Translations under genes and position numbers: made by a program
The notes under the pieces: model-generated
Database searches by the model: none
Seen by the model: only the letters and a program-made list of their open reading frames with translations
Told to the model about the DNA's origin: nothing
Shown here: positions 56,232-64,000 of the stretch, one piece after another
Layout: each line of letters begins with the position of its first letter
How positions within the stretch are numbered: position 1 is the stretch's first letter
Source of the DNA: Talpa occidentalis
Lineage: Eukaryota; Chordata; Mammalia; Eulipotyphla; Talpidae
Length of the DNA stretch: 64,000 bases
NCBI RefSeq assembly: GCF_014898055.3
Contig: NW_023603184.1
Span: forward strand, 149,672,149 to 149,736,148
Direction: 5' to 3'

Positions 56232-56995
56232 TTGCAATTAGTGCCTTTGGAATGTTTATCTTAAGCCCAGCACACGATTGCAGGGAAGCATCACCGTCTT
56301 GGAAGGTGGAAAGCTGTTTCCCCATTATGCTCCTTTCTTTTTGTTCTTTCCAGACTCTCCAGTGTGCTTGGCAGTGATGCTAATAGAAGTATGTCATCAG
56401 CATACATTATTTCTTTATTAGCCTGTTTCTCAATTTTGATTCTGAAAATATCCTGATTTAGTCTAATTGCAATTTCACTGTGTTCCACAGGCAGTGACGG
56501 CTCATACTGGGGGGAGCAGAGCGGCGCCCTGTAGGATTTTTCTTCCTGCCTATGTGTGTCAAAGCTGGACCATTAGCTCCAAGGCACGTATCTCATCTTG
56601 TCACAGCGACTCAACCTGCTTCTGGGGAAGGGGAGCCTAGGGTGTGTGTGTGGCAGAAAGCAAAGAAACAGCTTCCTTCCAGGAGGTGGGAGATATTTTT
56701 CTGTATCTACAGCAAGGGCTGCTGTTGGAGCCATTTTATTCCTAAATAATTTAACTATATTCAAAGATAATCTGATGTTATTGTAGGAAAGTGTATTTCT
56801 AATAAATTCCACTTGATCTGGGTGAATCAATTCAGGCAGCGCATAATTGAGTCTGTTAGCAAGGACTTTAGCAAGAATTTTGCAATCAGCGTTAATTAAG
56901 AAGATGGGACAATAATTTGTGCATAATTCCGGATCTTTTCCTGGCTTGTGAATCAAAGTAATAAGAGCAATGCTCCGGCTGGTGGTGGGATAGTG
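56232..56995 (-). pseudogene. Reverse-transcriptase fossil of a fish/amphibian-type L1-superfamily LINE
   Basis: On the minus strand one frame is open from 56995 to 56294 (234 codons) except for a single TAA at 56575-56573. In order it shows HKPGKDPEL (from 56953), CKILAKVLANRLN, LIHPDQVEFI, NNIRLSLNIV and AVDTEK, the motif A region with the catalytic Asp at about 56705-56707. After a 54-residue segment with little similarity but the expected length come PLCSPQYE (motif B-like), SEIAIRLNQDI and YADDILLLAS (motif C, YADD at 56393-56404). A further GLKIN at 56254-56268 lies in a shifted frame, as the next domain would be. Words such as LPELIHPDQ and NIRLSLNIV match L1-like elements of fish and amphibians better than mammalian L1 (IIHHDQVGFIP type). 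No endonuclease or ORF1 was found. One stop and one shift make it formally a pseudogene; it may be an exapted non-coding element. Confidence 0.85.
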
Positions 56996-57254
56996 TCATT
57001 AGGTGTTGATTTATAAGTACTTAGAAAGGTTTAATTTCATTTTGCTTCGAGCAGGGTCTCCCTGCCCCCACACTCATTCCCTGATCAGGGTGTGCAGCCG
57101 AGATGGAGAGGCCGCCCCTCTCTATCCGTCCCTGTCATCGCTGACCTCCTGCTTCCCATTTCTGTTCTTGTTCTGCAACCAAGCTCCCTCTCACTCGCCC
57201 ATCTTTTTTTGTTATACTTCTGCTGAATTATTTGAAGGGAGGGACTCCATGCTA

Positions 57255-57370
57255 TTGATGCGTGTGTATGTGTGTGCATGCATGTGCGAGCATGTACGTG
57301 TGTGGTGTGTATGCACACAGTGTATGCACATGTGCACGTGCATGTGTGTGTGTGTGTGTGTCTGTGTGTG
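57255..57370. repeat. (TG)n-rich simple repeat
   Basis: Alternating purine-pyrimidine DNA with interspersed GCATG words, ending in a pure TG run near 57345-57368. A potential Z-DNA former and a polymorphic microsatellite. Confidence 0.8.
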
Positions 57371-57464
57371 ATGCCAAGTCAGAGGGTTGCTCATGGCTTC
57401 ACTGGGGAGATGTCTTCATGGATCTATCTGCCTGTACAATCTCTCTGGTTGGGAAGGCAGTGAG

Positions 57465-57570
57465 AGCCCTTGATTCCAAGTCAGGATGCAGACCTGCCGG
57501 CCATGGACCAGTGCAGGGACAGAGGCGAGCCTCAGTGTCCCCGTCTGTGCGCTGGGGTCATTGATGAAGC
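57465..57570 (-). repeat. MIR-like fragment
   Basis: The plus strand resembles antisense MIR: GATTCCAAGTCAGGATGCAGACCTGCC..GCCTCAGTGTCCCCGTCTGTGCGCTGGGG. Diverged. Confidence 0.5.
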
Positions 57571-58004
57571 GCATGACCAGAGCATGGGATTTACATCTCC
57601 TTCAGTCTCTCTGGGCCTCATCTTCTTGCCCTGGAGGAGTGGGGAGGGCAGTAGCCCTGGGGAGGCGTGGGGAACAGACATTCAGCCCGGGTGAGGATGC
57701 GCCCACTGCTGGTTCCAGCTCTGATGCGCTCTGGGTGGGGTCCCTCTCACGACGGGGACAAGACTGGCCCCACATCAGGTGTACTAGATGGTGCATTTGG
57801 GCTGAAGAGCCTGTCACCTGTCAGCCAAGGGGTGCTCTTGCTGCCCATGTGGTCCAGAGCTGACCACTGGGGCCTCCCTTGCGGGTGGGTCTTCCCAGGA
57901 GGCACCGCACCTGGGGAGGCTGTGGCTTTGCTGATCTCCACACACAGTTGTTGGTCTTAGAGCCCTAGTTAGGCGATCTGCAAAGGTGCCGAGAGATGGT
58001 CTGA

Positions 58005-58105
58005 CCTGCCCCGTTTCCGAAATGAGCATGTTAAGGTGGACTGGCGCGTTCATGACCACACAGTTGGTGGGGAGGAGACGCAGGAACCCGGTCACCCTGC
58101 TTTTG
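58005..58105 (+). repeat. MIR-like fragment
   Basis: The plus strand follows the MIR 3' half: CCCCGTTTCCGAAATGAGCATGTTAAGG..GACCACACAGTTGGTGGGGAGGAGACGCAGGAACCC. Diverged. Confidence 0.4.
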
Positions 58106-58344
58106 TCATTGGTCCCCGTGAGCCCTCCGAGGCGGAGTGTGCAATTCACTGCGGGGTCACTGTGCTCGCCACGATGGGGAAGGAGTGGGGACGAGGCCAC
58201 CGCGACGTCACCGCCTCTCTCAAGGCTGCAGCAGCTGGCGAGCGGGGTCACACACCGCACAAGTCCCCATGGCACCTGCGCGCACTGTCCATCAAGGGTG
58301 TGCTGGTGCTCGGGCCTCACCTATGCGCTGCCGGTGAGATCTCT

Positions 58345-58580
58345 TAATAAAACCCCAATTAGTATTTCTTTAACTTGCCTCCAGATGCTTAAATACCATT
58401 ACCTCAAGCACAACACAATGCCCCTGGTGCTCTGTTTCAATCAAGAATTCAAGTAGCATCTTGACTTGTATATAATATATCAGCAGCAAAATCACGCAAT
58501 GCTGACATCCTTAATAATAGCAATTAGTAATCAGTTGTTTCTTAAGTAGTTTGATTACACCAGTTACCAAATCGTACAGT
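58345..58580. promoter_or_regulatory. Candidate conserved non-coding element
   Basis: AT-rich, repeat-free sequence with homeodomain-type words (AACCCCAATTAGTATTTC, TAATAATAGCAATTAGTAATCAG, AGTTTGATTACACC). Flanks are GC-rich. The texture suggests a developmental enhancer; not verified. Confidence 0.35.
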
Positions 58581-59900
58581 TGATGCCTTTGGGGTGAGAA
58601 GGGTCTCGCCAGCCCCCCCTGCTCCCTGCCTGGTCTCGGTGGTGAGTGAGCTGATCGGCAGGGAGAAGCAGCAAGGACACATGATGCCACTTTGCTAATA
58701 TTGACAGCGGGGACATGGCTTTCGCTTGGTGCAGAAGTCATATTCTTTGCAGAAGACTAGCTGCTGCAGGGCTTGTGTCTGTGGGGTGTCTCTGGGGACC
58801 CCAGCTGGAGGGGCCAAGGCAAAGACCCCGTGCCTGGTAGGGTCTCACTGTCCCTGGATTTTAGGCAAGTTTCTTGCCTCTGGGGAGGTTGTATCTGAGT
58901 CTGAAGCATGCGGTGGCGTAACGTTTCCCCCAGCGAGGTGGCGACTGCTAGTAACGAATGGAACTCACGAGGGCATTGTGCTCTGGCGGGTGGGCGGAGC
59001 CGGGTGGGGTCCAGGGAGGACATAGGAGAGGCTCGTGCACCCTGGGACTCAGGTGTCCCCATGGCAGGAAGGCTCTCCCTGGGATGGCATGGATGGCGCA
59101 GAACAGGGAGGTGATTGTGGGCGAGTTGTGGGCTCAGCCCCTTTCTGCTTATGAGAGAGCGAGAAGGAAGCCTAGTCCCGGCCAGCTGGGTACTCCCCTG
59201 GCTCCTGGGAAATGCGCTTTGGGAAAGTTCTATTTGCTTGTTCCAGAAGTGCTGCTGCCAGGAATTCATACGAAGGAGGCTCCGGAGAGGAAGCGCTGTC
59301 CCGTCTGCTGACAGAGGCCCAGCCCGCTCGCCCCAGTGGTGGGATACGCCCCCCGCGCCAGCGGCCCCTGGCTGAGTGTTTGGTGATGAACTGCCCCTGC
59401 AGGTGGCTGGACAGGGACGCAGAGGCACGCGGGCACCTGGGGTACATTCACACAATCCCCCAACTCCATCTCTGGCCTGCTTGTAAGAGGGGGCATTTAC
59501 ACACGACGTGGACAAGCCTGAAAACATGACAGGAAGCATGACAGATGGAGAAAAAAATGACAAAAGAAAGCGCCTGAGTCAGGGCGGTGCCTCTTACTGT
59601 CTCTGCCGTGTCCGGCGCCACGTCCCCACCTGGTGCTCACCGAGTGCGTGCAAAACAGCGCCAGACCCCGGCCAGCTCCAGGCCTCCCAGGAGGGCCGCC
59701 CTGCACACGGGCGGGGGCAGCTCAGCAGACACCCCCTTACTTAGTAGCCCCCGGAGCAGCGGGCCGAGGGCTCTCACTTCAGTCGTCGTTGGCCAGTTCC
59801 ATCAACGCGTCCACAGCTGGCCTTGGAGCAGACCAGCTGGCTCAGCCGCGCCTCGTCCTGGGTGTCTGGGGCTGCCTTTATTGTTTTATTATTATTATTT
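58581..59900. other. Non-coding interval, no gene seen
   Basis: Single-copy GC-moderate DNA. The minus-strand frame 59563-58757 (268 codons) shows no domain and no coding-like composition. Confidence 0.5.
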
Positions 59901-60150
59901 GAAAAGATTTATTTATTTATGCTACAAGAACCGAGGTATAGGCCAGAGGTGGGGGAGTGAGAGGACTCCCCAGAGACAGAGTGGGGAGCAGAACAGGCGG
60001 GTCTATTGAAATCCACTGCTGAGGGGAGCAGCGGGGAGACAGGAGAGGTCTGCTGCACCATGTGGGTAGCTCCCTGGCCGGGGATCGAACTTGTGCAGCA
60101 GTGGCTGGCGATCGCTTGATAGCGCTGTCTTTAACTCCTGCACCACCAGG
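59901..60150 (-). repeat. tRNA-derived SINE
   Basis: A minus-strand copy with tail complement AAAAGATTTATTTATTTATGC at the left and a damaged head complement (TGCACCACCAGG) at the right. The B-box complement GGGGATCGAAC is kept. Older subfamily. Confidence 0.9.
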
Positions 60151-60722
60151 AATGACCAGAGAGGGGACAGTATTTTAAAAACTTCCTGGAGAATGCTGGG
60201 AGGTGTCTTCCTGGAAGGCCCCTCCCTGCGGCTGGGCTGGGAGGGCGCTTGGAAAGGGGCCTCTGTGAGGTTTGCAGCATCACAGGCTTTCACCTCATCT
60301 GAAGGACAGTCTGCTGGGCTGTGAGCAGGACAGGCCTCGAGCTGAGTGGAAGGGACTGGAATCTTTGCTTTCCAAATTCAGTGGTGGGCTGGGTGGCTCT
60401 GGATGGCAACAGCATCCCCGTAAGTGAACAAAGAGCTAGTGACCGAGGATTAGCGGCTGGTGAACTGGGACCAAAGCGGACAATCCCATACCAGGGAGGC
60501 GCAAAGCCCTTGCCTGACTTCGGGGGTTCCTGGGGGCGGTGGATTCTTTCTCCGGTCCTCTGTGTCTGCAAGTTCTGGGGTCTGCCTCCTGCCCCCGGGG
60601 TCAGCTTGTACACAAAGCACAGCTGCCCAGCAGGTGGCCTGGGTGGTGATGATGTGACTAGCCCAGGTTGTGCCACTGCCATTAAAACATTAGTTATTTT
60701 TTCATGTTTTAAACCTGAAATA
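60151..60722. other. Non-coding interval, no gene seen
   Basis: Unique sequence between two SINEs. No feature was recognised. Confidence 0.5.
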
Positions 60723-60997
60723 GGGCCTCCCCAGTGGCGCAGTGGGTTGAGTGCCGTGCTGTGAAGCTGTCCGCAGCCTCAGCAGTGTGAGTTCGATCCT
60801 GGCCAGCCGGTGAGAATCCCACATGGTGTGGCAGACCTCTCCTGTCTCGCCCCCGCTCCCCTCAGCCATGTATTTCTGGCATCTGCGTGTTCTGCTCCCT
60901 GCTCTGCCTCTGGTGAATCCTCTCACCCTCCCATGCCTCTGGCCTGCACCCCAGCTCTTGTATAAAAATAAATAAATCTTAAAAAAAAAAACAAAAA
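60723..60997 (+). repeat. tRNA-derived SINE
   Basis: A full-length plus-strand copy. The head reads GGGCCTCCCCAGTGGCGCAGTGG with an A-box, the B-box GTTCGATCC is at 60791-60799, and the tail is TTGTATAAAAATAAATAAATCTT followed by an A tract. This copy displays the family's structure most clearly in direct orientation. Confidence 0.95.
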
Positions 60998-61390
60998 CCT
61001 TGCAATACGTCAGCACTGTAAGTTCAAAGCCTGCCTGGGGCTGACCGGTTGTGCCCAGCCGCCATCGCTGGGCCCGTGGGTGGCTCTGTCACGCCTCGGG
61101 GCTACTGCTTATTTTTTGTGGTGGGAATAAATAACGGTGCTGTCTGCTGTCACTATTTTGTGCGTTAGATCTCCGGGCCTGCAGTGGGGACGTGTCCTGA
61201 GAAAGGCGTCGCTGGGGAGTTCACCGTCGAGTGGACGACGAGTGTGATGGCCTGAGCTGAGGTGGTGCAGCCTCCCCAAGGCCCACTGCGGGGCACGTGG
61301 TCAACCTGACCGAAGCGTCATTGTGCAACGTGTAACTGTGTTTACCCATGAGTTGCTAGTGTGTGCCCTTAGAAGTCTCCCTATCCCCAC
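60998..61390. other. Non-coding interval, no gene seen
   Basis: Short unique sequence between two SINEs. No feature was recognised. Confidence 0.5.
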
Positions 61391-61401
61391 ATCCCTACAT
61401 G

Positions 61402-61665
61402 CTTTCTTTAAAGATTTATTTATTATACAAGAACCGGGGTACAGGCCAGATGTGCAGGGTGGTGAGAGGATCCACCAGAGACAGAGCGGGGAGCAGAACA
61501 GGCAGAGGACCGAAATACACAGCTGAGGGGAGCAGCGGGCGAGACAGGAGAGGTCTGTGCGCCATCTGGGTATCTCCACGACTGGCGGGGATCGAACCGG
61601 CACTGCAGAGGCTGTGGACAGCTTCACAGTGCTGCGCTCAACCGCCGGCGCCGCCAGGGAGGCCC
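61402..61665 (-). repeat. tRNA-derived SINE
   Basis: A minus-strand copy flanked by an 11-base target duplication ATCCCTA(C/T)ATG (61391-61401 and 61666-61676, one mismatch). Tail complement TTTAAAGATTTATTTATTATACAAG is at the left and head complement CCGCCAGGGAGGCCC at the right. B-box complement GGGATCGAACC is intact. Confidence 0.93.
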
Positions 61666-61829
61666 ATCCCTATATGGCTTTAAAGGACCTTCCCTTCCCG
61701 ACCTTGCTCCCCAGACTTACCACCTCGTCTCTTTCTCACTCCTCGTCTTCCCTTGTAATGGTCACTTTTCTCTGTCGACCTGGGTGGGCCACCCTCCCAG
61801 ATAATTGATCCAACATTGTTCTGGATCTC

Positions 61830-62100
61830 CCTGCAAAAGTGTTTTTTAGATGAAATTAATGTTTGACTTGATTACCCCCCGTAGTGTGGCGGGCCTCATC
61901 CGATCAGCTGAAGGCCCGACCAGAAGACAACCACCTCCCCCAGCTAGCAGTTCTGCCAGCTGCAGACGCCCTTGTCCCCAGCCCACACGCCCCCCGGGGT
62001 TGCCAGCCCACCCTGCAGATTTTGGACTTGTGAGTTTCCCCCACAACTGCATGAGCCAGTTCCATAAACTGAATCTCTTTCTTATAAATCTGCATGTATG
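61830..62100 (+). repeat. Old interspersed repeat, family unassigned
   Basis: Contains phrases common to a widespread mammalian repeat: GCGGGCCTCATCCGATCAGCTGAAGGCCCGACCAGAAGAC, GCAGATTTTGGACTTG, CAACTGCATGAGCCAGTTCC and TAAACTGAATCTCTTTCTTATAAATC. I recognise the pattern but not the family name with certainty. Confidence 0.5.
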
Positions 62101-62102
62101 TG

Positions 62103-62146
62103 CACGCACACACACACACGCACACACGCACATGCTCACACACACT
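62103..62146. repeat. (CA)n microsatellite
   Basis: Imperfect CA/CG repeat directly at the end of the old interspersed repeat, where such tails commonly seed microsatellites. Confidence 0.85.
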
Positions 62147-63399
62147 CTCTCTGTTCTTTGGAGACCCCTGATGCTCCTCTCCCCTCTCAGCTTCTCTGTG
62201 TCATCTTGCAGGTTCCGTTCCAGGAGCTGACATTTCCCCGGTGTCTGCATCTGAGGTGGTGACGCCAGAGTTCCTACTCCGTACCCACCCTCCCTCCGCC
62301 TGCCCAGAGCCTGGCTTCTCTTTGCTGTGGCAACGGGTCACATTGATTTATGTCAGCAACGTCAGTCCCCATTCCAGCTGCGCCACGTCCCAACCTCCTT
62401 GGCAGGGGTGGTCGGTGCTGGTGTGTCTGGAAAGTGCTTTATTTTCTGACTGACAGGGGAGTAGTGACTGATGTGTGGCGCTGTGGCAGCCACATTACAG
62501 TCACGAGGCAACAGACGTGCGGGGAGGGCTCAACATACTGAGGTGAGCCGGACAGAAGAGGGAAGACATGGCCTCTTGATGACACTTTGAGCCTTTCCCC
62601 ACTCTGGACTGTCACTGGCCAGACGTGTTTGTGCCCCGTAGGCACCGCACCTGTGTTTTCTGAGACTTCTTTCTGTGTTCTCTGTGTCCGCCAGCACTCC
62701 GGGTGGACAGGGGAAGCGGCTGCGCCCTGCCTCTCTCTCTTCCCTCGGTCGCCATCCCTTCCGTCCCCTTGTCCCTTCCCCTCCTCTGACTTCAGAGCCC
62801 TCACGGTGCTTGTGAGCGTCTGTCAGTGTCTGACTCTGTCAAACAGTCCTCTCTGTAAAAGCGCGGCTCTCACCCGCCCGCCTTGCTTCACCACCTTGAC
62901 TCTCTCGGCCTCTAAAATTGTGGACATGTCCTGGCTTCAGTCTAACGAGATGCTGCGAAGGATCCGCCTGTGATGAAGAAGGTGGGTGCACCCCCAGCTT
63001 CTTTGATAACGTGAACCCCTGCTTTCCATGATGCCACCTCACTGTATGTTCAAGGGGCGGCCACCCCCAGTGGAGGCACCCAGGGTTGTGGCACGGGTGA
63101 GGGGCTTGCCTGCAGGGCCCCAGGGGCTGAAAATGGACCCTCGTGGGACATTCTTGGAATCCAGATGTGGGATCCGCCCCAAAGCAACCCTGAGCTCTGA
63201 TCTTCGGTCCTCAGTTCAGATGTTGGGGTGACAAGCAGAACGTATTTGCCCCTGGTTTTTCATCAGCCAAAGAATGAAGGGGTTGGAAAGAGATTTGTGA
63301 AGCTGAATTTATAAGCAGAAATGCTTTACATTTTGAGAGCAATTTGGCACCGTTTGTGTCAATACAAAGAGAGGGGCCCCCCATCCGCAGGAAAATCGT
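62147..63399. other. Non-coding interval, no gene seen
   Basis: Single-copy DNA. No exon, RNA or named repeat was recognised. Confidence 0.5.
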
Positions 63400-63740
63400 G
63401 GGAGTCGGGGTAAGGCGATTTAAAGAAATAAAGTGAGAATGATTAGAGATGCTACCAAACTTCAAATCAGAAGGGAGGTAAAGATGAAGCACTTGTTAGG
63501 CAGATAATAAGATGACAAAGCCTCAAAATATGGCACTCACTGATCTTAATTACCAAGCTATCTGCTGGGTGTTTAATCAGGAGCACATACGCTATGCTAA
63601 TTATTCTGGCTAATTTTGTTATAATGTAATTCTTTATCAACCCTGCTATGTATAAATTAGGAATTGAAATGTAACTAGTGCAAATTATATTTAAGGCAAC
63701 ATGGATTTCTTCATTTCAGTATGAAATCTTTTAGTATTTA
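63400..63740. promoter_or_regulatory. Candidate conserved non-coding element
   Basis: AT-rich, repeat-free sequence with TTAATTA (63546-63552), GCTAATTATTCTGGCTAATTTTG (about 63596-63618) and other homeodomain-type words. Stops occur in all frames. I infer an enhancer of the GBX2 landscape or the next gene; unverified. Confidence 0.35.
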
Positions 63741-64000
63741 TTTCTTTATCTTTCTTTTTTTGATTAAATCATGTGAACCCCCCACCTCAGCCCACCCTGT
63801 CTGTGTCCCCAGGGGCCGAACCATCATTTGGGGAGGGAGGGAACCAATGTTTCCCCCCCTTAACTTCTTGGAAATGTTATATTTGACTTCCTCCTTCAGC
63901 AGTTGTCCTTGAGAGGGGCAGAATATATTTAAGCAATCAATGCCAGACAGCCCTGGTTTTCTCTGAATCAGATAAAGGTCACTTTGTTGCTCTATTTTAA
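63741..64000. other. Right edge of the window, no gene seen
   Basis: Unique sequence; AT-rich near 63880-64000, possibly a continuation of the regulatory core to the left. Confidence 0.4.

Larger units (their letters stand above)
56996..58344. other. Non-coding interval with a TG microsatellite and MIR fragments
   Basis: A composite TG/GCATG low-complexity tract lies at about 57255-57370. Two short MIR-like fragments are annotated separately. No gene is seen. Confidence 0.5.

Noticed and set aside
57003..57371. Plus-strand frame of 122 codons ending in a Val/Cys-rich stretch
   Set aside because: Its C-terminal half is translation of the TG microsatellite; no coding evidence.
8636..61665. 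tRNA genes suggested by A- and B-box sequences
   Set aside because: All occurrences are heads of the tRNA-derived SINE, with no cloverleaf or mature tRNA 3' end.
9299..62146. CRISPR array or other direct-repeat array
   Set aside because: The periodic repeats are CA/TG microsatellites, and the genome is mammalian.

Overview
The window is nuclear DNA from a placental mammal, with very low gene density. The only protein-coding gene I can name with confidence is GBX2 (gastrulation brain homeobox 2) on the minus strand. Its first coding exon is at 833-1352, its splice donor at 827-832 and its promoter at about 1700-1850. The homeodomain exon lies beyond the left edge. Mammalian affiliation also follows from L1, L2, MIR and hAT-type repeats. 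At least 14 copies of one tRNA-derived SINE are present, with a head close to GGCCTCCCTGGTGGCGCAG and a tail CTTGTATAAATAAATCTT. There is no Alu, B1/B2, pig PRE or cetacean CHR sequence, so I infer a laurasiatherian-like genome, possibly a bat. I cannot name the species.

Layout. 1-2.3 kb: GBX2 exon 1, leader, promoter and CpG island. 2.3-14 kb: an alternation of very GC-rich blocks and short AT-rich, homeodomain-site-rich cores that look like conserved developmental enhancers; none codes for protein. 14-31 kb: mostly single-copy or old-repeat DNA with SINEs and one 5'-truncated L1 flanked by target duplications. 31.0-31.8 kb: a GC-rich block that appears to hold a decayed ankyrin exon of ASB18, the expected next gene on the minus strand. 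32-43 kb: single-copy DNA, SINEs, L1, MIR and L2. 43.3-44.1 kb: an orphan CpG island with a GGGGCC-like G-quadruplex tract beside an AT-rich core. 44-64 kb: more non-coding DNA with an inverted duplicate (52.2/53.1 kb), a striking reverse-transcriptase fossil (56.2-57.0 kb) and further enhancer-like cores at 58.4 and 63.5 kb.

The most unusual object is the segment 56232-56995 (minus strand). It reads as an L1-superfamily reverse transcriptase of the kind found in fish and amphibians, not the ordinary mammalian L1. It has both catalytic motifs, and one frame of 234 codons is broken by a single TAA. Such preservation in an element that should be ancient in a mammal suggests either exaptation under constraint or an unexpectedly recent origin.

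Taken together, the window looks like the upstream regulatory desert of GBX2: one developmental regulator, many candidate cis-elements, and a neighbouring muscle ankyrin/SOCS gene that seems degraded here. All enhancer calls are inferences from base composition and motifs and need alignment to other genomes.
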